From assembly GCA_903845195.1 (NCBI GenBank), contig CAIMWO010000012.1, positions 30,704 through 94,703 of the forward strand: a stretch of DNA of 64,000 nt. Reading direction: 5' to 3'. The translations under genes and the position numbers were made by a program. Below the pieces are notes generated by a model that was not told the DNA's origin, made no database searches, and worked only from the letters and a program-made list of their open reading frames with translations. This stretch comes from an uncultured Phycisphaerales bacterium (lineage in GTDB: Bacteria; Planctomycetota; Phycisphaerae; WQYP01). Shown piece by piece: positions 55,648-64,000 of this stretch. Position 1 is the stretch's first letter; every line of letters starts with the position of its first letter.

Positions 55648-56616
55648 CGCAGCTCACCTTGCACTCCTGCTTCGCTGGTCCGGCCCACATGGCGGCACGC
55701 ACCAGAAGCTGGTGCTCATTCTTTCGGCGCGTCATCACAGGCCATGTATGAGGAATCTCCCCATGAGGGAAATTCCCTATTGACGTTTGCACTTTCATTT
55801 AGATGGAGCTGCGGAGCGTGCTTTCTCGCGCCTCCGACATCTGAACTTGGTGACCACAGATGATCGCGCGACGCGGATGGCAGGTAATAACATCAGCGAC
55901 TCAATTGCCGCCGTGGCGATTTTCAATGGCGGTAAAATACTGCTCAGCGTCCCCTAAGCTGCGAGATCAAAGCAGACCTGCGCCAATAGACAAGTTCATG
56001 ATGGCCGCTGACGCACCGCTCACGGAACCTTCCGACCAACCCCTATTTGAGGGTTTGTATATTTGAGGATTTGTATAGAAAACATTGTGTGCATAGACGC
56101 GCATCTATTCAGTGATGTGTCCAGACCACAACTGGCGGCCATGCGACCCAAAGAGCATCGCGCAGTGCATGACATATTTGCGAAGTGGCCCGTCGGTTCT
56201 TGGCGCATACTATACGACTAATTACTCTTTTTTTTCAAGAAATGCGGTAGACACGCCGATATGCCACATAACTAAAATAGGACTTGCATGATCCTCAGAC
56301 GTTTCGTCATGCAGATTGCGTTCTTACAACACACTCAATGGTAGGGTCGATGCTTGCATTTGTTTGCCAGCGAGGAGCCTCATCTGCCAAAACGTTCCGC
56401 GAGTTCACAAAAAGGTCATGTAGTAGTCTCCCGGCAATTTGAAGTACGCCCGTCTTCATGAGGCGACTGTGGTTTCACCTGAACGCCTCTAGATCAGCAT
56501 CTCACCGCTCGAATATCCCCCTTGTTCCAGATTTATGCGTCTCCCGACGCCTTGGAAGGCTCCGCCTCAATGCGGGCGCTTTCGCCGTCGGCTTTCCGGG
56601 CAATGAGCAGAATTTT
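55648..56616. other. intergenic region upstream of cheA and the FixJ-type regulator
   Basis: No gene is supported in these 969 bases. From about 55790 it is clearly more AT-rich than the flanks. It must hold the promoters of the divergent cheA operon and, near the right end, the regulator gene. The only structure I see is a 16-bp tandem repeat (56044-56075), and a run of T (56225-56236) beside AAGAAATGCGG. Confidence 0.5.
56044..56075 (+). repeat. 16-bp tandem duplication
   Basis: TATTTGAGGGTTTGTA followed at once by TATTTGAGGATTTGTA, 15 of 16 identical, about 400 bases upstream of the cheA start. It might be a pair of binding sites in the promoter region of cheA, or a simple duplication. 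Confidence 0.6.
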
Positions 56617-57390
56617 ATGGAGGGATCCTTGAAACAGTCCAAAGCATCAGTCCATCTCATCGATAGCGACGCGAATGTGCGCCGCACGTTGGAGGGCCTC
56701 CTGGTATCGGATACCCGCCAGGTAATGTCCCACGTGTCGACCGATGCTTTCCTTGCGGAGTTTGAGCCTGTACATCCTGCTTGCTTGATTCTGGATCTCC
56801 ACCTCCAGGACCTGGCCAGTCAGAAGCTTCTCGACCACCTCCGGACGACCCATGCGGACATCCCGGTCATCGCCATTGCGGCCCACACCGACTTGTCCGC
56901 AGCGCTCAGCGCCATACGTTGCGGTGCTGTCGACGTGTGCCTCAAGCCGCTGGATCCGCAGACTTTTCTGACGCTGGTCGACCAAACACTGGCAGCCGAT
57001 GCCGCGCGTGAGCGGCTGCGCCAGCAGACTGCCGCGGCACGCCAGCGCCTCGCGCGGCTCACTACGCGGGAACGCCAACTGTTCAGCCTGGTCGTGGAAG
57101 GCCAATCCTACAAGGAAATGGCTGCGACGCTGGGTATCTCCCCGCGAACTGTGGAACATCATCGTGCGCACATTATCACCAAACTGGGAACCGATCGCGT
57201 CGTCGACATGGTGCGGATCGGTCTCTTCGCCGAAGGCGTGATCACAATCCCTGAATTGACGTCGCTGAAGTCCCCGACCTCGACGCCGCATCTCTCTGCC
57301 GACAAAACCCGCGCCGATGATCGCGCGACGCCAACGGCGGCCCCGATGATGTCATGTCGAGATTGCGTGGTCACAGCTGGACTTCGTTAG
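56617..57390 (+). CDS. FixJ/NarL-type response regulator
   Basis: A 257-residue two-domain regulator. The receiver has Asp60 in CLILDLHLQDL and a Lys in VCLKPLD near 107. The LuxR-type HTH is LTTRERQLFSLVVEGQSYKEMAATLGISPRTVEHH near 146-180. A C-terminal extension of about 50 Ser/Thr/Asp-rich residues follows. The partner kinase is not in the window. ATG at 56617 is used, but TTG at 56629 has a better site (GGAGGG, 5 bases). It is divergent from the cheA operon, so it might regulate it. Confidence 0.88.
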   Translation: MEGSLKQSKASVHLIDSDANVRRTLEGLLVSDTRQVMSHVSTDAFLAEFEPVHPACLILDLHLQDLASQKLLDHLRTTHADIPVIAIAAHTDLSAALSAIRCGAVDVCLKPLDPQTFLTLVDQTLAADAARERLRQQTAAARQRLARLTTRERQLFSLVVEGQSYKEMAATLGISPRTVEHHRAHIITKLGTDRVVDMVRIGLFAEGVITIPELTSLKSPTSTPHLSADKTRADDRATPTAAPMMSCRDCVVTAGLR

Positions 57391-57416
57391 AAAGCTAATT
57401 CGGGGTATCGAAATGA

Positions 57417-57438
57417 GGATTCAAGTCCTTCATCGCCC
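57417..57438 (+). repeat. degenerate 3' end of tRNA-Val(TAC), candidate attachment site remnant
   Basis: These 22 bases match 43275-43296, the T-arm and 3' acceptor strand of the tRNA-Val gene, at 19 of 22 positions; all three changes are transitions. There is no 5' tRNA half upstream. Such 3'-end copies are the usual sign of an integrase-made att site. It lies 27 bases past the response regulator stop. Confidence 0.45.
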
Positions 57439-57463
57439 CCGTTTCTTTGACGGCAAGAAGCAC

Positions 57464-57505
57464 AAAACCGTCGAACCTGCGTATGCCACGCGGTTCGACG
57501 GTTTT
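57464..57505. terminator. bidirectional terminator between convergent genes
   Basis: AAAACCGTCGAACC (57464-57477) and GGTTCGACGGTTTT (57492-57505) form a perfect 14-bp stem with A/T tails, so U-runs occur in both transcripts. It lies between the regulator gene (+) and the pseudopilin gene (-). Confidence 0.88.
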
Positions 57506-57531
57506 GCATGAAGCCCCGGCCGATCCGGCCA

Positions 57532-58851
57532 TCAGGGGCCGTTGGTAAGCGACCATGTAAGATTACGGAGTTCTCCCAGTCGCACGACTTCGCCGTGGCC
57601 GTCGAGGAATACGATGTTGATGGCGCCGTTGTGCCGGTCGATGTTGAAGCGGCCGAGCTGGCTGGTGATGTCGCCGGTCTTCTGCAGGGAGGTCTTCATC
57701 TGATCGTTGGCGTTGGGCCAGGCTTCGGGCCAGATGGCATCGCCGAAGACCGGGACGCGGGCCGGGTTGCCCAGGACCAGCGGCTGGACGGGTGAAAGGA
57801 AACCGCGCATTCCCGTATAGGTGTCGAATGCCGGTGGGGGGCCACCCTTGATGTCACCGTGTCCGCCCTGATGGAACGTTCCCATCGTGACGACGATGCC
57901 GGTGACGGTCCCGCCCGCTCCCTGGTTGGAATAGTCGCCGACGCAATAGACCGATCCGTCAATATCGTTGCCATCGACCGATCCGAGCGCCACGATGTTG
58001 AGCGTGAGGTTTTTCGAGGGAACGCTGACGTTGCCCGGCGACAGGATGGTGCCGTTGCCGACGTAGTTGTAATTGTTGAGATTGGCGCTTCCGGGCACGA
58101 CGTAATAGCCGCCCTTCGTGAAATCGATGGTATTACCTGTGGGCGTAAGTGCGGAGGGCAGGAGGTTGTTGTAGATCGACCGCACGTCAGGCAGGCTCAG
58201 GCCGGGTTGTGCAACCTGGGTCACGGTGTTGCCGCCGTTCAACGACACGCTGGTGCCCGGCGGGGTGTAAAGAGTACCGGTGATATTGGCGTGACCTTTG
58301 AGGCTTACGGCTCCCAGGCTGATCACATCGCCCTCAACGGTGCAGGGCGTGCCGTTCATGTCCACGGATCCACACTCAACGGCCACGCCCGGCTCGCGGT
58401 TGTTATTGAAGAGCCAGCCGTTGATGCCGTAACTGCCCGATTGCTTGCCGAGCGGAAGCTTATGCGGCGTCGAGCAATAGATATCGTTATACGTGTAGTT
58501 GGGTCCCCAGGCGAGGCTGGCGGTTCCCACGCCATTGGAAGGCGTTGTCGCGGCCGGGCAATATACGCTGAGGAGGAGCCGTTGGGTCAGATCGGTCTTG
58601 CTGCTGAAGGGCGTCATGGCGGGAGCCCAGAACTCACATCCGCTGACGACCGTTCCCATCGCCTTGCCATAGTTCATGTTGGTGTAGGCCTGGAAGGAAT
58701 ACTGAAGCTGGCGGATGTTGGCCATGCACTGCGTACGTTGCGCGATCCTCTTCACGTTGCTGAGTGAAGGCAACATGATGCCGACGAGCAACATGATCGT
58801 CGCCACGACGATCAACAGTTCTTTCAGTGTGAACCCACTTCTCCGGCGCAT
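57532..58851 (-). CDS. prepilin-like protein with N-methylation site and H-X9-DG motif
   Basis: A 439-residue type II secretion/type IV pseudopilin-like protein. The prepilin signal is MRRRSGFTLKELLIVVATIMLL with Gly before Phe, but Lys-Glu in place of the usual Thr/Val-Glu. The C-terminus has HNGAINIVFLDG, the H-X9-DG motif typical of planctomycetal DUF1559 pseudopilins. The middle 300 residues are beta-rich and Gly/Asn-rich (GSVDMNGTPC, GNVSVPSKNLTLN), unlike the shorter usual DUF1559 proteins. Start chosen at MRRRSG with GGGGAGATGTGCA upstream; 31 codons are open further upstream. No gsp genes are nearby. Confidence 0.85.
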   Translation of the reverse strand: MRRRSGFTLKELLIVVATIMLLVGIMLPSLSNVKRIAQRTQCMANIRQLQYSFQAYTNMNYGKAMGTVVSGCEFWAPAMTPFSSKTDLTQRLLLSVYCPAATTPSNGVGTASLAWGPNYTYNDIYCSTPHKLPLGKQSGSYGINGWLFNNNREPGVAVECGSVDMNGTPCTVEGDVISLGAVSLKGHANITGTLYTPPGTSVSLNGGNTVTQVAQPGLSLPDVRSIYNNLLPSALTPTGNTIDFTKGGYYVVPGSANLNNYNYVGNGTILSPGNVSVPSKNLTLNIVALGSVDGNDIDGSVYCVGDYSNQGAGGTVTGIVVTMGTFHQGGHGDIKGGPPPAFDTYTGMRGFLSPVQPLVLGNPARVPVFGDAIWPEAWPNANDQMKTSLQKTGDITSQLGRFNIDRHNGAINIVFLDGHGEVVRLGELRNLTWSLTNGP

Positions 58852-60402
58852 TGCACATCTCCCCAGGGTATAAACGTTGGTTGATTCCGTTCGAACGAAA
58901 CTCGCCTGTATGCGTCCCTGCCACAGGCGCACCACGCCGAACATTCCTGGACATACGTGAGAATTGGGCCCCGACTACCACTACGCCCGCACGACTGCAC
59001 AAACTTTGATTGGCCCACAACTTCGATTTAGTATATCTCAAAATTGGCAAATGACCACTTATTTATGCCAAATTCAAGTCCTGATAGTTGCTTTCCTAAC
59101 TTATCTATATTGCCAGTTCACGTGGTGCACACCCGCAGATGTCTGGCGGAACTCAAAGGACTGTGCATCGATCGTGCACACTTACCTGACGAGAACATAC
59201 GATACAGAATGTGTGCGGCAAGTTTTTTCACACCGATTGTGTTTATGGCTCTGTTATTCATTTCACTGCGTTCGTGCACGCAATAAGTTCTTATTATGGG
59301 CCTCAGGAATCGGGCCTCGCATTCGGCAGGCCGCGGGCATTGCGCTCCGTCCAGCAATCGCCGGCACAGTGGTCCTTCGTGCGCAAACGACAAAGTTAAT
59401 GCGTCGTACTTGTGTACAGTCTTTGCATTGACTGCCTGAATATGCGGCACATCGGCGATCCTCGCTGCTCTTTTGCCTTCTTCGTCACCAGGCCGCTTAC
59501 GGCCGATCAGCAAAATTACTCAGCGTTAGTCCATAGAAAATACCAACCGCCTCTTACTATGCATGCGATGCGCGCCGATCATTGCGAACAGACGAGTGCA
59601 TTTGATTAACCATGGTGGCGCGATATTGATCCAAACGTCGCGCGAGTGAGTTGATCCAGTGAGATGCCATAGTGTCCGGATCTCCAAATGTTAGAAACTC
59701 ATGAAAAATTATCCATCTTCACTCTGGTCATAAGTCAACATGTCTGACTACAGCAAAAGTACGTATAAAGTGGCTATAATATGCGGTAAATTCCAGCATT
59801 ATGATAAAAATATTAGGAAATTGGCGTAAACTATCAGTTGCCTTTCGGCGTTCCAATGGTATGTATATGGGGTCAGGTTTGATGTGGCTTTCAGATGTGG
59901 CCACGATGGCCTGCGGCGGCGAGAAGAAAATAGAACCACATGAGCCAAGATGGTCTTGGCGCCAGTAGTGGGAACAGCAGTAAACGGATTGTGGCGGGTG
60001 TGCCTACCTAAGCGACGGTTGACAGGGCGTCGCCGAACGGAAGTTCGCGAAATCGTTGGGGCCAACAGCGTTCGTGGGAATCCCTGAACGCGGCGATTTC
60101 TAGGTTAGGTCGAGAGGTTGTCAGTACAGCCGAAAAAGGGAGATCAAGAGAGCAGCGTTGTACACGGTGGAGCCGTGGCAATGTGGAGTAGAGGCTGCTG
60201 GGCAGCTCGGAGACGCGCTTTAACGTCGATGAGTCGCCGCAGCATAAATGTTTGCGCCTAGAGGCCGGAACCAAAACGGTCTGAGAATATAGGGGATAGA
60301 GAGAAAAGGGAGAAAAGGAAAGAGAGGAAAAAAAGGTAGAGAGAGTCGGCGGCGTTAGAAAACGCTGCGGTTTGCCGTTCGTAGGGAAAGAGGCAGAAGG
60401 CC
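58852..60402. other. gene-poor, AT-richer region
   Basis: A stretch of 1551 bases without a credible coding region; all frames here are short and lack any recognisable family. GC content is visibly lower than in the surroundings, and stop codons are dense. At 59868-59885 GGGGTCAGGTTTGATG and its minus-strand frame recall remnants of RAYT/IS-type elements, but I cannot support a transposase. At 60291-60345 lies a 55-base polypurine tract. It presumably carries the promoters of the pseudopilin (left) and the giant surface protein (right). Confidence 0.5.
60291..60345 (+). repeat. 55-base polypurine tract upstream of the surface-protein gene
   Basis: 53 of 55 bases are A or G (only T at 60297 and 60337). 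It ends 58 bases before the ATG at 60403. It may form an unusual structure (triplex) or a 5'-UTR element, or bind RNA regulators; no function is established. Confidence 0.6.
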
Positions 60403-63400
60403 ATGACGACTCTCAACAAGAAGACACGTGGGGCATTGATAGCATTGGCGGTGGCGGGGGCGGGGCTCATGGGGTCCGGGGCGGTCCAAGCGGCCGTGAT
60501 CCATACCCTCACCGGCACTTCCGGCAATTGGTCGACGACGACTTGGACCAACGGAGCACCCACCAGCAGCAGTGCCGGAGATACCGCGACTTACGCTGGG
60601 AGCGGGACGGCGTCAATCGCCTTGAACACTGGCGTTACCATCGGTCAGATCACCGATACGAGCAGTGGTACTTGGAACATCACCGGCACGTCCAACACAC
60701 TTACGTTGAACAACAGTGGTTCGAATGCCGTCCTCAGCACGTCCAGCAGCGGATCGATCACTATTGCCCCCAACATTTCATTCGTCACCGGCTTGAACAT
60801 TACTACCAGCAGCAGTGGCAGCCTAACGGTCACCGGCAGCATTACTGGAACCGGTAATATAGCGCTCAGTCAGACCACGTCTGCGGGCGCCCTCACTCTT
60901 GGGGCCATCAACAACAACGGTACCATCACGAGTACAAACGCCGACAGCACCACCGTCACTATTAACGGCATCATTGGATCGAGTGTGTTAGGTGTGGTTG
61001 AGAATGCTGGTGGTTCTCATACCGGAAAACTCCTGCTTTCCGGGGCAAATACCTATACCTCAGCCACCACCGTCCAAGCGGGCACAATCCTGGCAGGTGT
61101 GGATACAGTGGGTGGCGCAAGTCCTACTTCAGGCGCCTTTGGTGTCAATTCTGCTGTGAAAGTCTATAGCGGAGCCACCTTGGACCTCAACGGCCACAAT
61201 GAGACCATCGGTTCGCTGTCCGACAACGCCGGCTCCGGCGGCACCGTTACCAGCGGAGCAAGTGGCGCGATCACCCTGATTACCGGTGGCGACAACACCA
61301 ATACGTCGTTTGCGGGCGTGATACAAAACGGCTCCGGCACGTTGTCCGTCACGAAAATCGGCACGGGCGCGTGGACGCTTTCGGGAACCAATACGTTCGG
61401 CGGCGCGGGAAGTAATTTCACGCTTTCTTCCGGAACCTTGAACATCAACAGTGCCGCGGCGCTGGGTAATGCATCGAACACATTCATCATCAATGGCGGA
61501 ATAATCGACAATACCAGTGCCGCCGCAAAAACCACCAGCAATTATGCCCAAACCTGGGGTGGTGATTTCGAATTCATCGGCACCAAAGACCTGAATCTGG
61601 GTACCGGCAATGTCACCCTCTCGGCCAGTCGAACGGTGACGGTCGACGCCGGCAACCTCACCATCGGCGGCGTGATCTCCGGTTCTTCTTTCAGTCTGAC
61701 CAAAAACGGCGCTGGTACCCTGAACCTCCCCAACATTAGCACCTACGGCGGCGGCACGATCATCAACTTGGGGACCATCGCCATCAATCGCGCCGGCGGC
61801 ACCGCGACGCCACTGGGCACGGGGAATCTGCAGATTGTCAACGGCACTTTGAGTCTGGCCGTTAACAGCAACTCGGACACCACATGGACCACAGCCAGCG
61901 CCGCGGCTGGCTCGCAGTTCACTTATTCCGGCGGCGCGACGGTGAGCCTAAGCCGAAACTCACCCAAGTTTCTGGCTTTTGTGGTGGGCAACACGACGCC
62001 GACGGCAAACCTGCAGGTGATCTCGCGCGTGAACCAGGGAACTCTGGTGATCGCTCCGTCCACAGGAACCGCAGGCTTGAGCACTAGCGAACGATTCAAA
62101 GTCAACACCACCACGGCCGGCAATCTTCCGCCGGTGACGAACGGGATCGTCAATACCTCCATCATCGGCCAGAACAGTGACGCCAACGATTCGGGTGATT
62201 TTCTCAACTACACTTCGGCGTCGGGTTTCCAGCTCTACGTCTACACCAGCGGCGACCAGAACTTCGCATCGCCCACCAGCATTAAGGTCGAGAACGTCAC
62301 GTCGGTCGCAACCAACTTGGCTTCGAAGAGCGTATTCGCGCTGCGGGCCAATGCCAACATTGGCATGGCCAATGGAGCAACCTTGACCGTTGGGAATCCC
62401 GGAACTGGTGCCAATCAGTCCAACCAGGCGGGCGTTATCCTGAACGGAACGACAATTTCTGCCTCGAGTGGCAGTGCGACACTCGCTTTTGGCAGCGCTG
62501 AAGGCACGATCTACACCAGCTTGGCCAACGGCACGATCTCCACGGTGGTTTCGGGCACCGGTGGGATCACCACTTTCGGCCCCGGCGTGTTAACGCTGTC
62601 CAACGCCAGCAACAGCTATAGCGGCCAGACAACCATCAACGACGGCACGCTCAAACTCTCCGCCGGCAATACCAACAATATTGCGTCGTCCAGTCTCGTT
62701 GCGGTGCAGGCCGGGGCCACCCTCGATGTCAGCACCCTCAGCACCCAGAAGTTCGCCCTGGCCAGCGGCCAGACATTCACAGCCCTCGGCGTGGGTACGG
62801 CCACCGTCACCGGCACGGGCGGCGTCGCCGTCGGGGCGCAGACTGTGGATTTGCGCGATGGCACGTTCACCACGCTGCAAGTGGCGCAGATTAGCAGCTC
62901 GAGCGGTGCACATTTTTACTTTGATCTCAACGGCACCGACAGCAACGTCGGCGACCTGATCAACGTTACGGCCTCCGGCGGCATCACCTTCGCTTCCGGC
63001 ATGAATATTGGTTTTGACGCCAACCCCACCACCAACGGCCTCTACCGGTTGTTTCAGTACACCGGCGCCGCCCCCACCCTCACCGGCATTACTTTGCCGA
63101 GCGTGTCCGGCCATGACCTCTCGTTGACCACCGAGTCTTCGGCAGGCTCCAACTACGTCGATCTGCTCGTGGGCAACGGCAACAATTCCACACTCTACTT
63201 CGGCGGATCTCCCGCGAGCGATGGCTCATCGACCAGTTCGCCCAGTGCGGTGAATGTCGGCCGCATCATGAAGAGCGTCACTGTTCTGACCACGTCGGTG
63301 GCCCTGAACAAGAATGGAACCGACGGAACCACCTATGATGTCACGGCCAGCGGGACCGGCGTTTCCAGCACTTCGGCGGGCACGGGCATCACCTATACTG

Positions 63401-64000
63401 GCACGCCCAATATCAATGCCACCCTGGATATTTCCGCGGTCGGGAACCGTTCGGGCACGATTATCGTGACGAACAAGGCGACCTCGTCACTCGGCACCGG
63501 CCAGGGTTCGGCGGACGCCAACGATGTGATTAATCTCTCGGCCACCGTCGTCGATAATCGCCCGATCACCATCGGCTCGGCCACCTTCAACCGCATCATG
63601 GTCGGCAGCACCAAGGCCGTGACCCTCACCGGCAGCGGTCTGGACACCAGCTACACCATGCCCAACGTGGTCGCCCTCGGTTCCGCGTACAGCCCCGAAA
63701 CGGGCGTCACCGTCAACGGCGTCACCGGCATCTTCAGCGGCACGGGCGCCTCGGCCAGCCAGACCGTGAACCTCAACTTCACCACCACGGGAACCAAGGG
63801 CGCTACGGTGAACCTCGGCACGCAGGGCATCGTCACCAAGGAAGGACTGACTGGCGAAACACTCAACAATGGAACCGCACTGAATCTGACCTACTCGGCC
63901 ACCGTCGTCGATAATCGCCCGATCACGATCGGGTCGGCCACGTTCAACCGCATCATGGTTGGCAGCACCAAGGCCGTGACCCTCACCGGCAGCGGCGCCG
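60403..64000 (+). CDS. giant exported protein with autotransporter-associated beta-strand repeats (5' part)
   Basis: An open frame from ATG at 60403 to the window end, at least 1199 codons without a stop. A signal peptide (MTTLNKKTRGALIALAVAGAGLMGSGAVQAA) is followed by Thr/Ser/Gly/Asn-rich repeats. Autotransporter-associated beta-strand units (PATR type) are seen, e.g. GKLLLSGANTYTSATTVQAGTIL near residue 210 and VLTLSNASNSYSGQTTINDGTLKLSAG near 730, which make beta-helical adhesins. From about 945 the repeat type changes: a 33-residue block starting ATVVDNRP occurs twice, 119 codons apart (63541 and 63898), identical in protein and differing in DNA only at silent positions. Probably a surface adhesin or matrix protein; its C-terminus (possibly PEP-CTERM or barrel) is outside the window. 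AGAAGG precedes the ATG. Confidence 0.88.
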   Translation, partial: MTTLNKKTRGALIALAVAGAGLMGSGAVQAAVIHTLTGTSGNWSTTTWTNGAPTSSSAGDTATYAGSGTASIALNTGVTIGQITDTSSGTWNITGTSNTLTLNNSGSNAVLSTSSSGSITIAPNISFVTGLNITTSSSGSLTVTGSITGTGNIALSQTTSAGALTLGAINNNGTITSTNADSTTVTINGIIGSSVLGVVENAGGSHTGKLLLSGANTYTSATTVQAGTILAGVDTVGGASPTSGAFGVNSAVKVYSGATLDLNGHNETIGSLSDNAGSGGTVTSGASGAITLITGGDNTNTSFAGVIQNGSGTLSVTKIGTGAWTLSGTNTFGGAGSNFTLSSGTLNINSAAALGNASNTFIINGGIIDNTSAAAKTTSNYAQTWGGDFEFIGTKDLNLGTGNVTLSASRTVTVDAGNLTIGGVISGSSFSLTKNGAGTLNLPNISTYGGGTIINLGTIAINRAGGTATPLGTGNLQIVNGTLSLAVNSNSDTTWTTASAAAGSQFTYSGGATVSLSRNSPKFLAFVVGNTTPTANLQVISRVNQGTLVIAPSTGTAGLSTSERFKVNTTTAGNLPPVTNGIVNTSIIGQNSDANDSGDFLNYTSASGFQLYVYTSGDQNFASPTSIKVENVTSVATNLASKSVFALRANANIGMANGATLTVGNPGTGANQSNQAGVILNGTTISASSGSATLAFGSAEGTIYTSLANGTISTVVSGTGGITTFGPGVLTLSNASNSYSGQTTINDGTLKLSAGNTNNIASSSLVAVQAGATLDVSTLSTQKFALASGQTFTALGVGTATVTGTGGVAVGAQTVDLRDGTFTTLQVAQISSSSGAHFYFDLNGTDSNVGDLINVTASGGITFASGMNIGFDANPTTNGLYRLFQYTGAAPTLTGITLPSVSGHDLSLTTESSAGSNYVDLLVGNGNNSTLYFGGSPASDGSSTSSPSAVNVGRIMKSVTVLTTSVALNKNGTDGTTYDVTASGTGVSSTSAGTGITYTGTPNINATLDISAVGNRSGTIIVTNKATSSLGTGQGSADANDVINLSATVVDNRPITIGSATFNRIMVGSTKAVTLTGSGLDTSYTMPNVVALGSAYSPETGVTVNGVTGIFSGTGASASQTVNLNFTTTGTKGATVNLGTQGIVTKEGLTGETLNNGTALNLTYSATVVDNRPITIGSATFNRIMVGSTKAVTLTGSGA
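63541..63999 (+). repeat. 119-codon tandem repeat in surface protein
   Basis: The segment at 63541-63639 recurs at 63898-63996 with only four third-position differences. The unit is 357 bases. The second copy is cut by the window edge. More diverged relatives may begin near 63240 (NVGRIMKSVTVLT). Confidence 0.8.

Noticed and set aside
59799..60274. Minus-strand frames near 59.8-60.3 kb that recall transposase or RAYT remnants
   Set aside because: Too short and without HUH or DDE motifs; kept only as a remark on the intergenic region.

Overview
The window reads as a GC-rich chromosomal segment of a free-living Gram-negative bacterium, most like Planctomycetota (Phycisphaerae-type). Pointers are a pseudopilin with the H-X9-DG C-terminal motif, a very large surface protein built of autotransporter-associated beta-strand repeats, a BatA/VWA protein beside a TPR-metallopeptidase, and a solitary dnaA. 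This placement is inference; no rRNA or other decisive marker is present.

Layout. 1-6.5 kb (+): end of a probable ybeY, a CorC/HlyC-type membrane protein, a HATPase-PilZ fusion, a HIT protein, and two membrane glycosyltransferases (GT2 and GT-C type). 6.5-8.8 kb (-): rpiA, tRNA-Ile2(CAT), rpmA with a clear terminator, and a secreted hypothetical. 8.9-13.7 kb (+): a double GNAT protein, a 0.75-kb gene-free stretch with DnaA-box-like sites, dnaA, and an AraA-like sugar isomerase. 13.8-20.4 kb (-): a tightly overlapping operon coding for an Rrf2 regulator, a b-type membrane subunit, a Mo-bisPGD nitrate-reductase-like catalytic subunit, a four-cluster ferredoxin, a Tat-type Rieske protein, a small membrane protein and a NarK transporter. 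Divergent from it are an iron-sulfur repair protein (RIC/YtfE) and a hemerythrin, so the unit appears to couple nitrate respiration or assimilation with nitrosative-stress defence.

22-34 kb: mixed metabolic genes (CMD protein, YjbQ, PhzF-like, zinc alcohol dehydrogenase, oligoendopeptidase F, sugar-nucleotide epimerase, glcE/glcD, MazG). Among them lie two different single-gene REP/RAYT systems, each with its own hairpin repeats. 34-43 kb: TPR-metallopeptidase, BatA/VWA protein, class V aminotransferase, and two exported proteins of unknown function.

43.2-57.4 kb: tRNA-Val(TAC), then a nearly complete chemosensory operon on the minus strand (cheA, cheW, porin, MCP, cheR, cheD, cheY, CheC/X-like, cheB, cheX, cheY, fapA) plus a separate cheX, and a divergent FixJ-type regulator. 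No flagellar genes are present. A 22-bp degenerate copy of the 3' end of the tRNA-Val gene lies at 57417-57438, just past the regulator, so the whole block may be an old tRNA-integrated island (hypothesis).

57.5-64 kb: a pseudopilin, a 1.5-kb gene-poor and AT-richer stretch, and the 5' 3.6 kb of a giant exported beta-strand-repeat protein that runs off the window.
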